From the NCBI GenBank assembly GCA_046726235.1, contig JBKPAD010000010.1:248001-312000 (forward strand): a stretch of DNA of 64,000 bases, written 5' to 3'. The DNA is from Nitricoxidireducens sp046726235. Its GTDB lineage: Bacteria; Pseudomonadota; Gammaproteobacteria; Burkholderiales; Rhodocyclaceae. A model generated the notes under the pieces. The model worked only from the letters and a program-made list of their open reading frames with translations, searched no databases and was not told the DNA's origin. The first letter of the stretch is position 1. Each line of letters starts with the position of its first letter. The translations under genes and the position numbers were made by a program. Shown piece after piece: positions 7,560 through 15,081 of this stretch.

Positions 7560-9674
7560 GTGCTGACACCGATCAAGAAGACCTTCACCTACGGGGCCCA
7601 TACGGTCACGCTCGAGACGGGTGAAATCGCCCGTCAATCCGGCGGCGCCGTCATGGTGAACATGGACGACACCGTCATCCTCGCGACCGTCGTCGCGAAG
7701 ACCGAAGCCAAGCCGGGCCAGGACTTTTTCCCGCTGACCGTCGACTACGTCGAGAAGGTCTATGCCGCCGGCCGTATCCCCGGCGGCTTCTTCAAGCGCG
7801 AAGGCCGTCCTTCCGAGAAGGAAACGCTGACCTCGCGCCTGATCGACCGCCCGATCCGCCCGCTGTTCCCCGAAGGCTTCTATAACGAAGTCCAGGTCAT
7901 CATCCACGTGCTGTCGAGCAACCCGGAAGTCGATCCTGACATCCCGGCGATGATCGGCGCCTCCGCCGCGCTGGCGATCTCCGGCATCCCCTTCGACGGC
8001 CCGATCGGCGCCGCGCGCGTTGGCTACATCGACGGCCAGTACGTCATGTGCCCGACGATGAGCCAGCTGCCCGCCAGCCAGCTGAACCTCGTCGTCGCCG
8101 GCACGGCTGCCGCCGTGCTGATGGTCGAATCCGAAGCCAAGGAACTCTCCGAGGAAATCATGCTCGGCGCCGTGGTGTTCGGCCATGACCAGATGCAGGC
8201 CGCCATCAAGGCCATCAACGAACTCGTCGAAGTCGCCGGCAAGCCGGAGTGGGACTGGAAGGCGCCGGCCAAGAACGAAGCGCTGATCGCCAAGGTCGCC
8301 GAACTCGCCGAAGCCGAACTGCGCGATGCCTACCGCATCACCAGCAAGCAGGCCCGCACGCAGAAGTGCCGCGACGTGACCGCCAGGACCGTCGCCGCGC
8401 TTTGCGACGGCAGCGAAGGCGCGCCCAGCGCGACCGACGTCGGCAACCAGATCTTCGAACTCGAAGCCAAGATCGTGCGCAGCCAGATCCTCAACGGCGA
8501 GCCGCGCATCGACGGTCGCGACACGCGCACCGTGCGCCCGATCACCATCCGCCACGGCGTGCTGCCGCGCACCCACGGCTCGGCGCTGTTCACGCGCGGC
8601 GAGACGCAGGCGCTGGTCGTCGCCACGCTCGGCACCGGCCGCGACGAGCAGATCATCGACGCGCTGCAGGGCGAGTACCGCGAGCGCTTCATGCTCCACT
8701 ACAACATGCCTCCCTTCGCCACCGGCGAAACCGGCCGTGTCGGTTCGCCGAAGCGCCGCGAGATCGGTCACGGCCGCCTCGCCAAGCGTGCGCTGCTGGC
8801 TGCGCTGCCGTCGCCCGAAGAGTTCGGCTACTCGATGCGCGTCGTCTCCGAGATCACTGAGTCCAACGGCTCCTCGTCGATGGCTTCCGTCTGCGGCGGC
8901 TCGCTCGCGCTGATGGACGCCGGCGTGCCGCTCAAGGCGCACGTCGCCGGCATCGCCATGGGCCTGATCAAGGACGGCAACCGCTTCGCCGTGCTGACCG
9001 ACATCCTCGGTGACGAAGATCACCTCGGCGACATGGACTTCAAGGTCGCGGGCACCGACGGCGGCGTCACCGCGCTGCAGATGGACATCAAGATCCAGGG
9101 CATCACCAAGGAAATCATGCAGGTCGCGCTGGCCCAGGCCAAGGAAGCCCGCATCCACATCCTCGGCATCATGCGCGAGTCGATGACCGGCGCCCGCCAG
9201 GAAGTCTCGACCTACGCGCCGCGCATGATCACCATGAAGATCAACCCGGAGAAGATCCGCGACGTCATCGGCAAGGGCGGTGCAGTCATCCGCGCGCTGA
9301 CCGAGGAGACCGGCTGCGTCATCGACATCGAGGACGACGGCACGATCACCATCGCGTCGGTGAACTCCGATGCCGCGCAAGTCGCCAAGAAGCGCATCGA
9401 GGACATCACCGCCGAGGTCGAAGTCGGCCGCGTCTACGAGGGCACGGTGCTGCGTCTGCTGGACTTCGGCGCGATCGTCCAGATCCTGCCGGGCAAGGAC
9501 GGCCTGCTGCACATCTCGCAGATCGCCAACGAGCGCGTCAACGCCGTTTCCGATCACCTCAAGGAAGGTCAGGTCGTCAAGGTCAAGGTCATCGAGACCG
9601 ACGACAAGGGCCGCGTGCGCCTGTCGATGAAGGCCGCGGCTGCCGATGCAGCTGCTCCGGCCGCCGCCGAGTAA
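7560..9674 (+). CDS. pnp: Polyribonucleotide nucleotidyltransferase (PNPase)
   Basis: Phosphorolytic 3'-5' exoribonuclease of the RNA degradosome. 704 residues with two RNase PH domains (first from residue 1, second from about 315, with RGETQALVVATLGTGRDEQ), then a KH domain (KIRDVIGKGGAVIRALTEETG) and an S1 domain (GRVYEGTVLRLLDFGAIVQI) at the C-terminus. GTG start with GAAAGGA eight bases upstream. It follows rpsO and is closed by a bidirectional terminator. Confidence 0.97.
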   Translation: MLTPIKKTFTYGAHTVTLETGEIARQSGGAVMVNMDDTVILATVVAKTEAKPGQDFFPLTVDYVEKVYAAGRIPGGFFKREGRPSEKETLTSRLIDRPIRPLFPEGFYNEVQVIIHVLSSNPEVDPDIPAMIGASAALAISGIPFDGPIGAARVGYIDGQYVMCPTMSQLPASQLNLVVAGTAAAVLMVESEAKELSEEIMLGAVVFGHDQMQAAIKAINELVEVAGKPEWDWKAPAKNEALIAKVAELAEAELRDAYRITSKQARTQKCRDVTARTVAALCDGSEGAPSATDVGNQIFELEAKIVRSQILNGEPRIDGRDTRTVRPITIRHGVLPRTHGSALFTRGETQALVVATLGTGRDEQIIDALQGEYRERFMLHYNMPPFATGETGRVGSPKRREIGHGRLAKRALLAALPSPEEFGYSMRVVSEITESNGSSSMASVCGGSLALMDAGVPLKAHVAGIAMGLIKDGNRFAVLTDILGDEDHLGDMDFKVAGTDGGVTALQMDIKIQGITKEIMQVALAQAKEARIHILGIMRESMTGARQEVSTYAPRMITMKINPEKIRDVIGKGGAVIRALTEETGCVIDIEDDGTITIASVNSDAAQVAKKRIEDITAEVEVGRVYEGTVLRLLDFGAIVQILPGKDGLLHISQIANERVNAVSDHLKEGQVVKVKVIETDDKGRVRLSMKAAAADAAAPAAAE

Positions 9675-9715
9675 GCGGGAATTGGAAGGCTCGCCCGCGC
9701 AAGCGGGCGGTGCCG

Positions 9716-9753
9716 AAACTAAAAAAGGACGCCGCGGCGTCCTTTTTTAGTTT
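9716..9753. terminator. Bidirectional terminator between pnp and dksA
   Basis: A perfect 18-bp inverted repeat: an A-tract then GGACGCC, a two-base centre, then GGCGTCC and a T-tract. The symmetric A/T tracts let it work on both strands, ending pnp on plus and backing up dksA on minus. Confidence 0.9.
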
Positions 9754-9789
9754 GGCTTCAAGTCAGGCCATTTGCTTTTAGTTCCGGCA

Positions 9790-9810
9790 TAACCTGGCTG
9801 CGCCAGGTTA
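9790..9810. other. Hairpin in the pnp-dksA intergenic region
   Basis: A perfect 9-bp inverted repeat, TAACCTGGC / GCCAGGTTA, with a TGC loop. It lacks a T-tract. It lies in the 3' untranslated region of dksA between the two terminators and may protect the transcript end; the role is unknown. Confidence 0.5.
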
Positions 9811-9825
9811 GCCTGCACTAAGAAA

Positions 9826-9850
9826 CAGATGGCGATTACTTCGCCATCTG
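9826..9850 (-). terminator. dksA terminator overlapping its stop codon
   Basis: A 10-bp perfect stem (CAGATGGCGA / TCGCCATCTG) with a five-base loop that contains the dksA stop codon. On the minus strand it is followed by TTTCTT. The last codons of dksA therefore form one arm of the hairpin. Confidence 0.65.
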
Positions 9851-10261
9851 CTTTTCTTTCCTCTCCTCCAGCTCCTTGCAATCGATGCACAGCGTCGCGG
9901 TCGGACGGGCCTCGAGGCGCTTGAGGCCGATCTCGACGCCGCAGCTGCTGCAGTAGCCGTATTCGCCGCTGTCGATCAGGGCGAGCGACTCGTCGATCTT
10001 CTTGATCAGCTTGCGCTCGCGGTCGCGGTTGCGCAGTTCCAGCGCGATGTCCGATTCCTGGCTGGCACGGTCGTTTGGGTCGGCGAAAACCGTCGCCTCG
10101 TCCTGCATCGTGTGCACCGTGCGCTCGATGTCGCCGAGCAGTTCCTGCTTCAGCGCCTCCATGATTTTGCGGAAGTGCGCAAGCTGTTTGCTGTTCATAT
10201 ATTCCTCGCCCTTCTTGGGGACGTAGGGCGGGAATTGCTTGTGCAGAATGTCGTCGGCCAT
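9836..10261 (-). CDS. dksA: RNA polymerase-binding transcription factor DksA
   Basis: Partner of ppGpp in the stringent response, acting in the RNA polymerase secondary channel. 141 residues, close to E. coli DksA: GEEYMNSKQLAHFRKI opens the coiled coil, the tip loop retains ADPNDRASQE (the acidic tip residues), LELRNRDRERKLIKKI closes it, and the zinc finger has GYCSSCGVEIG with LCIDCKELEE. Divergently placed from a tRNA operon, a known class of stringent targets. Own promoter at 10291-10319. Confidence 0.96.
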   Translation of the reverse strand: MADDILHKQFPPYVPKKGEEYMNSKQLAHFRKIMEALKQELLGDIERTVHTMQDEATVFADPNDRASQESDIALELRNRDRERKLIKKIDESLALIDSGEYGYCSSCGVEIGLKRLEARPTATLCIDCKELEERKEKQMAK

Positions 10262-10290
10262 GCTGGAGAGCCTGTCGATGAAAAGCCGCT

Positions 10291-10319
10291 TTTATAAACG
10301 AAACGACATGTTGCCGCAA
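10291..10319 (-). promoter_or_regulatory. Probable dksA promoter
   Basis: On the minus strand TTGCGG (10314-10319) and TATAAA (10291-10296) are 17 bp apart, about 30 nt upstream of the dksA start. Prediction only. Confidence 0.5.
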
Positions 10320-10366
10320 GTCGTGATTTTGTGACGCCGCGAGCGAGCGAACAATGCAGATGGTAA

Positions 10367-10395
10367 TTGACCGCCCATGATCCGATGAGTACAAT
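10367..10395 (+). promoter_or_regulatory. Promoter of the tRNA-Pro/Arg/His operon
   Basis: TTGACC (10367-10372) and TACAAT (10390-10395) with a 17-bp spacer, ending 10 bp before tRNA-Pro. The discriminator just after the -10 is GC-rich, as in stringently controlled stable-RNA promoters. Confidence 0.75.
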
Positions 10396-10405
10396 TCGCC
10401 GCTCT

Positions 10406-10482
10406 CGGGGTGTAGCGCAGCCCGGTAGCGCGCTTGCTTTGGGAGCAAGATGTCGGGGGTTCGAATCCCTCCACCCCGACCA
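10406..10482 (+). tRNA. tRNA-Pro (TGG)
   Basis: 77 nt with acceptor stem CGGGGTG / CACCCCG, anticodon stem CTTGC / GCAAG and loop TTTGGGA giving anticodon TGG, T arm GGGGGTTCGAATCCCTC, discriminator A and encoded CCA. First of three tRNAs in one unit. Confidence 0.97.
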
Positions 10483-10512
10483 AGGCTTCCCCTCGACTGG
10501 TTTGCCCCGGAA

Positions 10513-10589
10513 CCGCCCGTAGCTCAACCGGATAGAGCACCGGCCTTCTAAGCCGGGGGTTAGGGGTTCGATTCCCTTCGGGCGGACCA
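10513..10589 (+). tRNA. tRNA-Arg (TCT)
   Basis: 77 nt with acceptor stem CCGCCCG / CGGGCGG, anticodon stem CCGGC / GCCGG and loop CTTCTAA giving anticodon TCT (reads AGA/AGG), a normal T arm and encoded CCA. 30 nt after tRNA-Pro. Confidence 0.97.
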
Positions 10590-10605
10590 GAATGGTTTTA
10601 ACGGC

Positions 10606-10682
10606 GGTGGCTGTAGCTCAGTTGGTAGAGTCCCGGATTGTGATTCCGGTTGTCGTGGGTTCGAGTCCCATCAGCCACCCCA
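10606..10682 (+). tRNA. tRNA-His (GTG)
   Basis: Acceptor stem GTGGCTG / CAGCCAC with the extra 5' G (position -1, base 10606) paired against discriminator C, as is unique to tRNA-His. Anticodon loop TTGTGAT gives GTG, and CCA is encoded. Its 3' end lies 36 nt from an integrase remnant, making it a likely former attachment site. Confidence 0.96.
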
Positions 10683-10717
10683 AATCTCCTGCTTCTCCGC
10701 GATAGTCCTCGCTTATA

Positions 10718-10960
10718 TCATCCTCCCGGGTTGGGGGGAATTGTGAGGGACACGTGCACTGCGTAGCTGGCGACGTAGCCGGGCGCTAGGTGCGCGTAGC
10801 GGAGCACCACCGTCATGTCCGTCCATCTGCCGAGTTGGCGCAGAACTTCCAGCGGCGTGCCGCCCATGACATGCCACCTCGCCCAGGTGTGCCGCAGGTC
10901 ATGGAAGGTGAATCCAGGCTCGATGCCGGCGCGCTCGAGTGCGAGGGCCCAAGCCTTCGT
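10718..10960 (-). pseudogene. Phage-type tyrosine integrase, C-terminal remnant
   Basis: The last 80 or so residues of a tyrosine recombinase catalytic domain are intact: FTFHDLRHTWARWHV (His and Arg of the active site), then GRWTDMTVVLRYAHLAP with the nucleophilic Tyr. The frame continues back to 11038 but residues before about 10960 do not look like an integrase, and no N-terminal DNA-binding part is seen on either strand up to 11360. The gene is therefore truncated and probably inactive. It ends 36 nt from the tRNA-His 3' end, the usual geometry of a tRNA-targeted island. Confidence 0.75.
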
Positions 10961-11360
10961 CGTTGTGTGCAGAAGGCCAGCGCACGATCCCAGATGAGAG
11001 AGTTCGCTGTTACTCAGCGACTTTCCTATAAGTGGCATCGGGTGTCAGAAGTTCTTCCCGCGAGTGGAAATTTCGGTGCCACGGCGGTTATGACCAAAGG
11101 CAGGTCATGCCGCGTGGATTGCCGGGCGGCGCCAGGCTCTTTGGGATCGATGGCCTGTTGGTTGTTAGGTACGGCACGATTCATGCGTTTCGGCTTCTCT
11201 CAATTAGCCCGGCTACGCGACCCAGCCTAGTGGCACGACAACGTCCGGTAGGTCGCTGCTTCCGGTCTTTCGCCGCGTCCGCAACGCGAGGCCAACTGTA
11301 TGGCCGCAGTGTTGCGGGACCATGGACAAGGTTCACGGATCCAACATTTGAAGGGCTTAT
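10961..11360. other. 400 nt without a supported gene behind the integrase remnant
   Basis: Open frames exist on both strands but none shows a recognisable product or a good start. The composition is lower in G+C than the flanking core. It probably holds degraded mobile DNA plus the upstream region of the glycosyltransferase gene, whose Shine-Dalgarno (AAGGG, about 11351) is at its right end. No clear promoter, transposase or attachment repeat was found. Confidence 0.5.
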
Positions 11361-13307
11361 ATGGGAACCTATCCCGAGCGCATTCAGAAGGCACTCGACC
11401 GCGCGCGAGGGCATATTCAAAGGAACGAACCGCAAAACGCCATCCCAGATCTTGAGAAGGTCGTCGCCAAGCTACCAAAGTCCGCCGACGGTTGGTTTTT
11501 GCTGGGTGAAGTCAAGGGCATGCTGGGCGAGCACCGCGAAGCTGAAGGACACCTCCGCAAGGCGCTGTCCTTGATGCCCAAGAACGTCAATATTCAGTTC
11601 AGTCTCGCCCAGACTTTGACGAAGCGGGAGCGGTTCGCAGAAGCGATTCCCCTATATTCCAAGGCAATTCTGAGCACGCATACGCCTCCCGCGAGTGCCA
11701 TTCACAATCTCGGGTCTTGCCACCTCCAGCTTGGGCAGTACGAGGATGCCGTCGGCGTCTTCACGGCTCTGCTCCGACACGTTGACACGGCTGATATTCG
11801 CGCGCTCCTCGGCATGGCCTACCAAGGCCTTAACGATTATGGGAGGGCGCTCGAAGAATATGAGAAGGCGGCGTCAAACGGGTTGTCGGGATACACGCTA
11901 AGTCTTAACCGCGGCGTCTGCGCGTTCATGGGCAATGACTTCGAGGCGGCTGAACGCTACGCCGAAGCCGCCTTGGAAGCGAGTCCCGGAGACGAAGTCG
12001 CGACCGAGAATCTCGCGTCGGCCCGGCTTGGCGCCGGCGACGTACGCGAAGCGATCGACACCTTCAAACGCTCCCAGTCCCACCGCGCATCGCTCGGTAG
12101 ATTGCTCGCCATGAATTACAGCGCCGAACAAGCGTTGCAAGCGATTTTCGATGCGCACGTGGAGGTTGGAAAGGCCTATCCGCGACCGCTTCCTGCGCTG
12201 GACCGCGAGGAATGCGCCCCTTCGGAGAAGATCCGTCTTGGCTTCGTTAGTGGTGACCTGAGGAACCACCCGGTCGCTTACTTCTTGGAAGGCCTGCTGG
12301 ATGCTCTGGACCGCGACGTCTTCGATATCTATGTATTCGCTACAGCGCCGGATCGAGATGAGATCACCGACCGCTTCATGGCGCAGGACGTGATCTGGAG
12401 AGACATCTCGGCGATGAGCGACGAGGCTGCTGCAATGGCCGTTCGTTCGGACAAGCTTGCGATCGCTTTCGACATCTCGGGGAATACGGCGACCGGCAAG
12501 CCGGGCATGTTTGCCATGAGAGTGGCGCCGGTTCAGGCGTCCTATCTTGGCTACGGCGCGACCAGCGGCTTGGCGGAAATGGATTACTTCGTCACCGACG
12601 ACGTGCTTGATCCAGAGGGCCACCCCGGGGCTTTGTATACAGAGACACTCGTCCGAGTGGGAGACGTCTTCGCGACGTACACGCCACCGAGGGTCACCGC
12701 CGAAATCGGTCCGATGCCGATGGAGAAGCGAGGCTATCCGACCTTCGGCAGCTTTGCGCAACCATGCAAGATAGACGATTCCACGCTGGCACTCTGGGCT
12801 TCCGCGATGCAGGCGGTTCCCGGTTCGCACCTGGTCATCATGGCCAAGGGCCTTGATCGGGCAAGCGCGCAGGAGCGGATGCGAGGCAAGCTGGCCGCAC
12901 GCGGCGTGGATGCGGCACGCATCCATTTCAAGGGTGCGGCATCGATGTCGGAGTATCTTGCCGCTCACAACGACATCGACCTCATCCTCGATACGGTTCC
13001 GTGGAACGGACACACGACGACGATGCATGCGCTTTGGATGGGTGTCCCGACGGTGTCCGTGCGTGGGCACCATCACGTGGCGAGATTCGGCGAGATGGTT
13101 CTTCGCGCCATGGGACTGACGGAATTTCTTGCGCCCGACGGGGCCGCGTTCGGAGCTACGGTTGCGGCAATGATCGCGAATCGAGCCGGGCTTGACGATT
13201 TGAGGCGGAATGGCCGCAACCGACTGCTTGCCTCTCCACTTTGCGATCACGGCGCTCTGGCGAGCCGGTTCAAGGCGATCTGCCTAAGTTGGGTAGGCAG
13301 TAACTGA
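11361..13307 (+). CDS. TPR-containing GT41 glycosyltransferase (OGT/SPINDLY-type)
   Basis: Predicted cytoplasmic transferase moving a sugar from a UDP/GDP-sugar to Ser/Thr of proteins. The 648 residues comprise TPR repeats (about 1-270, for example SADGWFLLGEVKGMLGEHRE and LGSCHLQLGQYEDAVGVF) followed by the GT41 catalytic region (about 290-648). That region shows IRLGFVSGDLRNHPVAYFLE, ISGNTATGKPGMFA, PVQASYLGYGATSG and VPWNGHTTTMHALWMGVPTV, all characteristic of bacterial OGT-like enzymes. Base composition is lower in G+C than the core (32 of 60 G/C at 12301-12360). Followed 81 nt later by a TMTC-like gene. Sugar and target are unknown. Confidence 0.85.
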   Translation: MGTYPERIQKALDRARGHIQRNEPQNAIPDLEKVVAKLPKSADGWFLLGEVKGMLGEHREAEGHLRKALSLMPKNVNIQFSLAQTLTKRERFAEAIPLYSKAILSTHTPPASAIHNLGSCHLQLGQYEDAVGVFTALLRHVDTADIRALLGMAYQGLNDYGRALEEYEKAASNGLSGYTLSLNRGVCAFMGNDFEAAERYAEAALEASPGDEVATENLASARLGAGDVREAIDTFKRSQSHRASLGRLLAMNYSAEQALQAIFDAHVEVGKAYPRPLPALDREECAPSEKIRLGFVSGDLRNHPVAYFLEGLLDALDRDVFDIYVFATAPDRDEITDRFMAQDVIWRDISAMSDEAAAMAVRSDKLAIAFDISGNTATGKPGMFAMRVAPVQASYLGYGATSGLAEMDYFVTDDVLDPEGHPGALYTETLVRVGDVFATYTPPRVTAEIGPMPMEKRGYPTFGSFAQPCKIDDSTLALWASAMQAVPGSHLVIMAKGLDRASAQERMRGKLAARGVDAARIHFKGAASMSEYLAAHNDIDLILDTVPWNGHTTTMHALWMGVPTVSVRGHHHVARFGEMVLRAMGLTEFLAPDGAAFGATVAAMIANRAGLDDLRRNGRNRLLASPLCDHGALASRFKAICLSWVGSN

Positions 13308-13388
13308 GCTTGAAATCCCGCTGCCCCCTATGAGGACTCGTACTTACATCGTGTCAGCCATGGCGCGGTGTGTCATTACGGTGAATCG

Positions 13389-15068
13389 ATGAAGAACCGC
13401 CACAAGAAGAATCCGCCTGCCATACCGAATTCCGCTGCTGCATCGGTTCCCGGTTCGTCGGCTACGTTGATGTCGTCTCCGGGAAACCCCCGTGCTGATC
13501 TCGCGACTGCAGCATTGCTGGCCCTGATGGTATTCGTTGTCTTTGCGCGTGGTCTAGGCGCCGGTTTTGTGATCGACGACATCGGCTTGATTGCCAACAA
13601 TCCTTATCTGCGTAGCGGCATCTCCCTTTCCGACGTCTTCTCCAACGGTTTTTGGGTGTTCTCGGAAGCCCCGAATGCGATGGCGCCAATGTACCGGCCG
13701 CTCATAACGCTGTTCAACCTTGGCGGGTTCAAACTATGGGGCGGTAGCCCGCTCCCATTCCATGTGGCCGTCCTGCTCTTGCATGCCGCAAACGCAGTGC
13801 TGGTCTTTGCTTTCTTGCGCACAATGGTCCCGGCCAGGGCGGCGCTCTTCGCGGCGGCGGTGTTTGCGCTGAGTCCGGTTCGCGTCGAAACTGCCACGTG
13901 GATATCCGGTGTGCCTGATTCCTTCGTCCTGTTCTTTGGCCTTCTGGCAGTGTATGCGCATCGCGCTTCCATTGCGCCGGGCCGGTGGTGGCTCAGTGGT
14001 CTTGCTCTTCTGTCGTTTCAAGCGGCCCTCTGGAGCAAGGAAGTTGCGGTCGCGTTACCCCTGATCATTCTTGCTCACGATGCGTTCCTGACCCGTCATG
14101 GCACTCGTTGGCGCAGCTTCGCAGCGTTCGCGGCCCTCGCGCTCCTGCACCTCTCGATCCGAGCAATGGTTCTCGGCACCAAGGGCGATCTGGACAGGGT
14201 TACCGGAGCTTCCGTCGACCGCATTTTCGACTTCGTGGTCGGTTACGCAGGGTTACTCACGTTCCCCATCCACATCCCCTTCTTTCTGACGCCGCCGTCG
14301 ATGCCTGTGGCCTCGCTGGTCGGTTTGCTTGGGCTCGTTGCCATCATCGCGCTTTACGCTCGCTTGTGGCTTACCACTCCTGATACAGAGCGCGGCCCGA
14401 TTCGTTTTTCGATCACGTGGTTTCTGGTGTTCATGTGGCCGGCAGCTGCAGTCGCCATTGTTGGTAGTGGCTACTTCACCGCGCGCCTCCTATACCTGCC
14501 AGCCGTTGGTTTTGCGCTTGCGTTGGCGCTGGTATACAACGCTGCATCCCGGCGCTTCCGGGCGCTTCCGATCTTGGCGGCGCTCCTTGTCGCTGGGTAC
14601 GCTTCACTGGCCGTCGTTGAGCAGGGTGAGTGGCTGGACAATGAACGCGCATATCTCAAGCTGACTCGCGACGATCCGGCTGCCCCCAATCCCCATGTAG
14701 CGTTGGGCAGTCACTACTTCGCGCGCGGTGCCTATCAGAAGGCGGAAACTGCCTACCAGAAGGCACTAGATCTTCACCCTACCAACAATGTCATCACTTC
14801 CTCTGCCTTGACCGGTCTTGGCACCATCAAGGGCATGCATGGCAGCCTCGCTGAAAGCCGTGATCTGCTCCGGCGGGCGATCGATTTAAATCCGAATAAC
14901 GCTCTTGCGTGGGCCGGGTTGGGTAACGTCGCGTGGCTTCAAGAACAACATGGAGTCGCTATCGATTCGTATCGTCGCGCGCTCGCCATCCAACCGTCTT
15001 ACGTAGAGGCGCGCACGAACCTGGATGCCGTACTGCGGTTGCAGGTGCGAAACGCCGCCTCGCGGTAA
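13389..15068 (+). CDS. TMTC-like polytopic membrane protein with C-terminal TPRs, putative glycosyltransferase
   Basis: About 559 residues from the ATG at 13389; an in-frame upstream ATG at 13368 is also possible. A Pro/Ser-rich N-terminus leads into roughly ten hydrophobic helices (about 40-420). An acidic pair (VIDDIGLIANN, Asp63-Asp64) sits in the first external loop, where GT-C enzymes carry catalytic Asp residues. TPRs follow (about 430-559: NPHVALGSHYFARGAYQKAE, NNALAWAGLGNVAWLQEQHG). This architecture matches the TMTC group, known in animals as O-mannosyltransferases. It is co-oriented with the GT41 gene. That it transfers a sugar is an inference. Confidence 0.7.
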   Translation: MKNRHKKNPPAIPNSAAASVPGSSATLMSSPGNPRADLATAALLALMVFVVFARGLGAGFVIDDIGLIANNPYLRSGISLSDVFSNGFWVFSEAPNAMAPMYRPLITLFNLGGFKLWGGSPLPFHVAVLLLHAANAVLVFAFLRTMVPARAALFAAAVFALSPVRVETATWISGVPDSFVLFFGLLAVYAHRASIAPGRWWLSGLALLSFQAALWSKEVAVALPLIILAHDAFLTRHGTRWRSFAAFAALALLHLSIRAMVLGTKGDLDRVTGASVDRIFDFVVGYAGLLTFPIHIPFFLTPPSMPVASLVGLLGLVAIIALYARLWLTTPDTERGPIRFSITWFLVFMWPAAAVAIVGSGYFTARLLYLPAVGFALALALVYNAASRRFRALPILAALLVAGYASLAVVEQGEWLDNERAYLKLTRDDPAAPNPHVALGSHYFARGAYQKAETAYQKALDLHPTNNVITSSALTGLGTIKGMHGSLAESRDLLRRAIDLNPNNALAWAGLGNVAWLQEQHGVAIDSYRRALAIQPSYVEARTNLDAVLRLQVRNAASR

Positions 15069-15081
15069 TCTTTCGGTTCGT

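Noticed and set aside
6093..9557. 1154-codon minus-strand frame opposite truB, rpsO and pnp
   Set aside because: Spans several real genes and two regulatory regions on the other strand; not a gene.
11040..11110. Stretch that looked like an insertion-sequence end near the integrase remnant
   Set aside because: No inverted terminal repeat, transposase or target duplication could be found.
11032..11574. Plus-strand frame overlapping the start of the GT41 gene
   Set aside because: No recognisable product, no Shine-Dalgarno, and it overlaps the well-supported TPR start in another frame.
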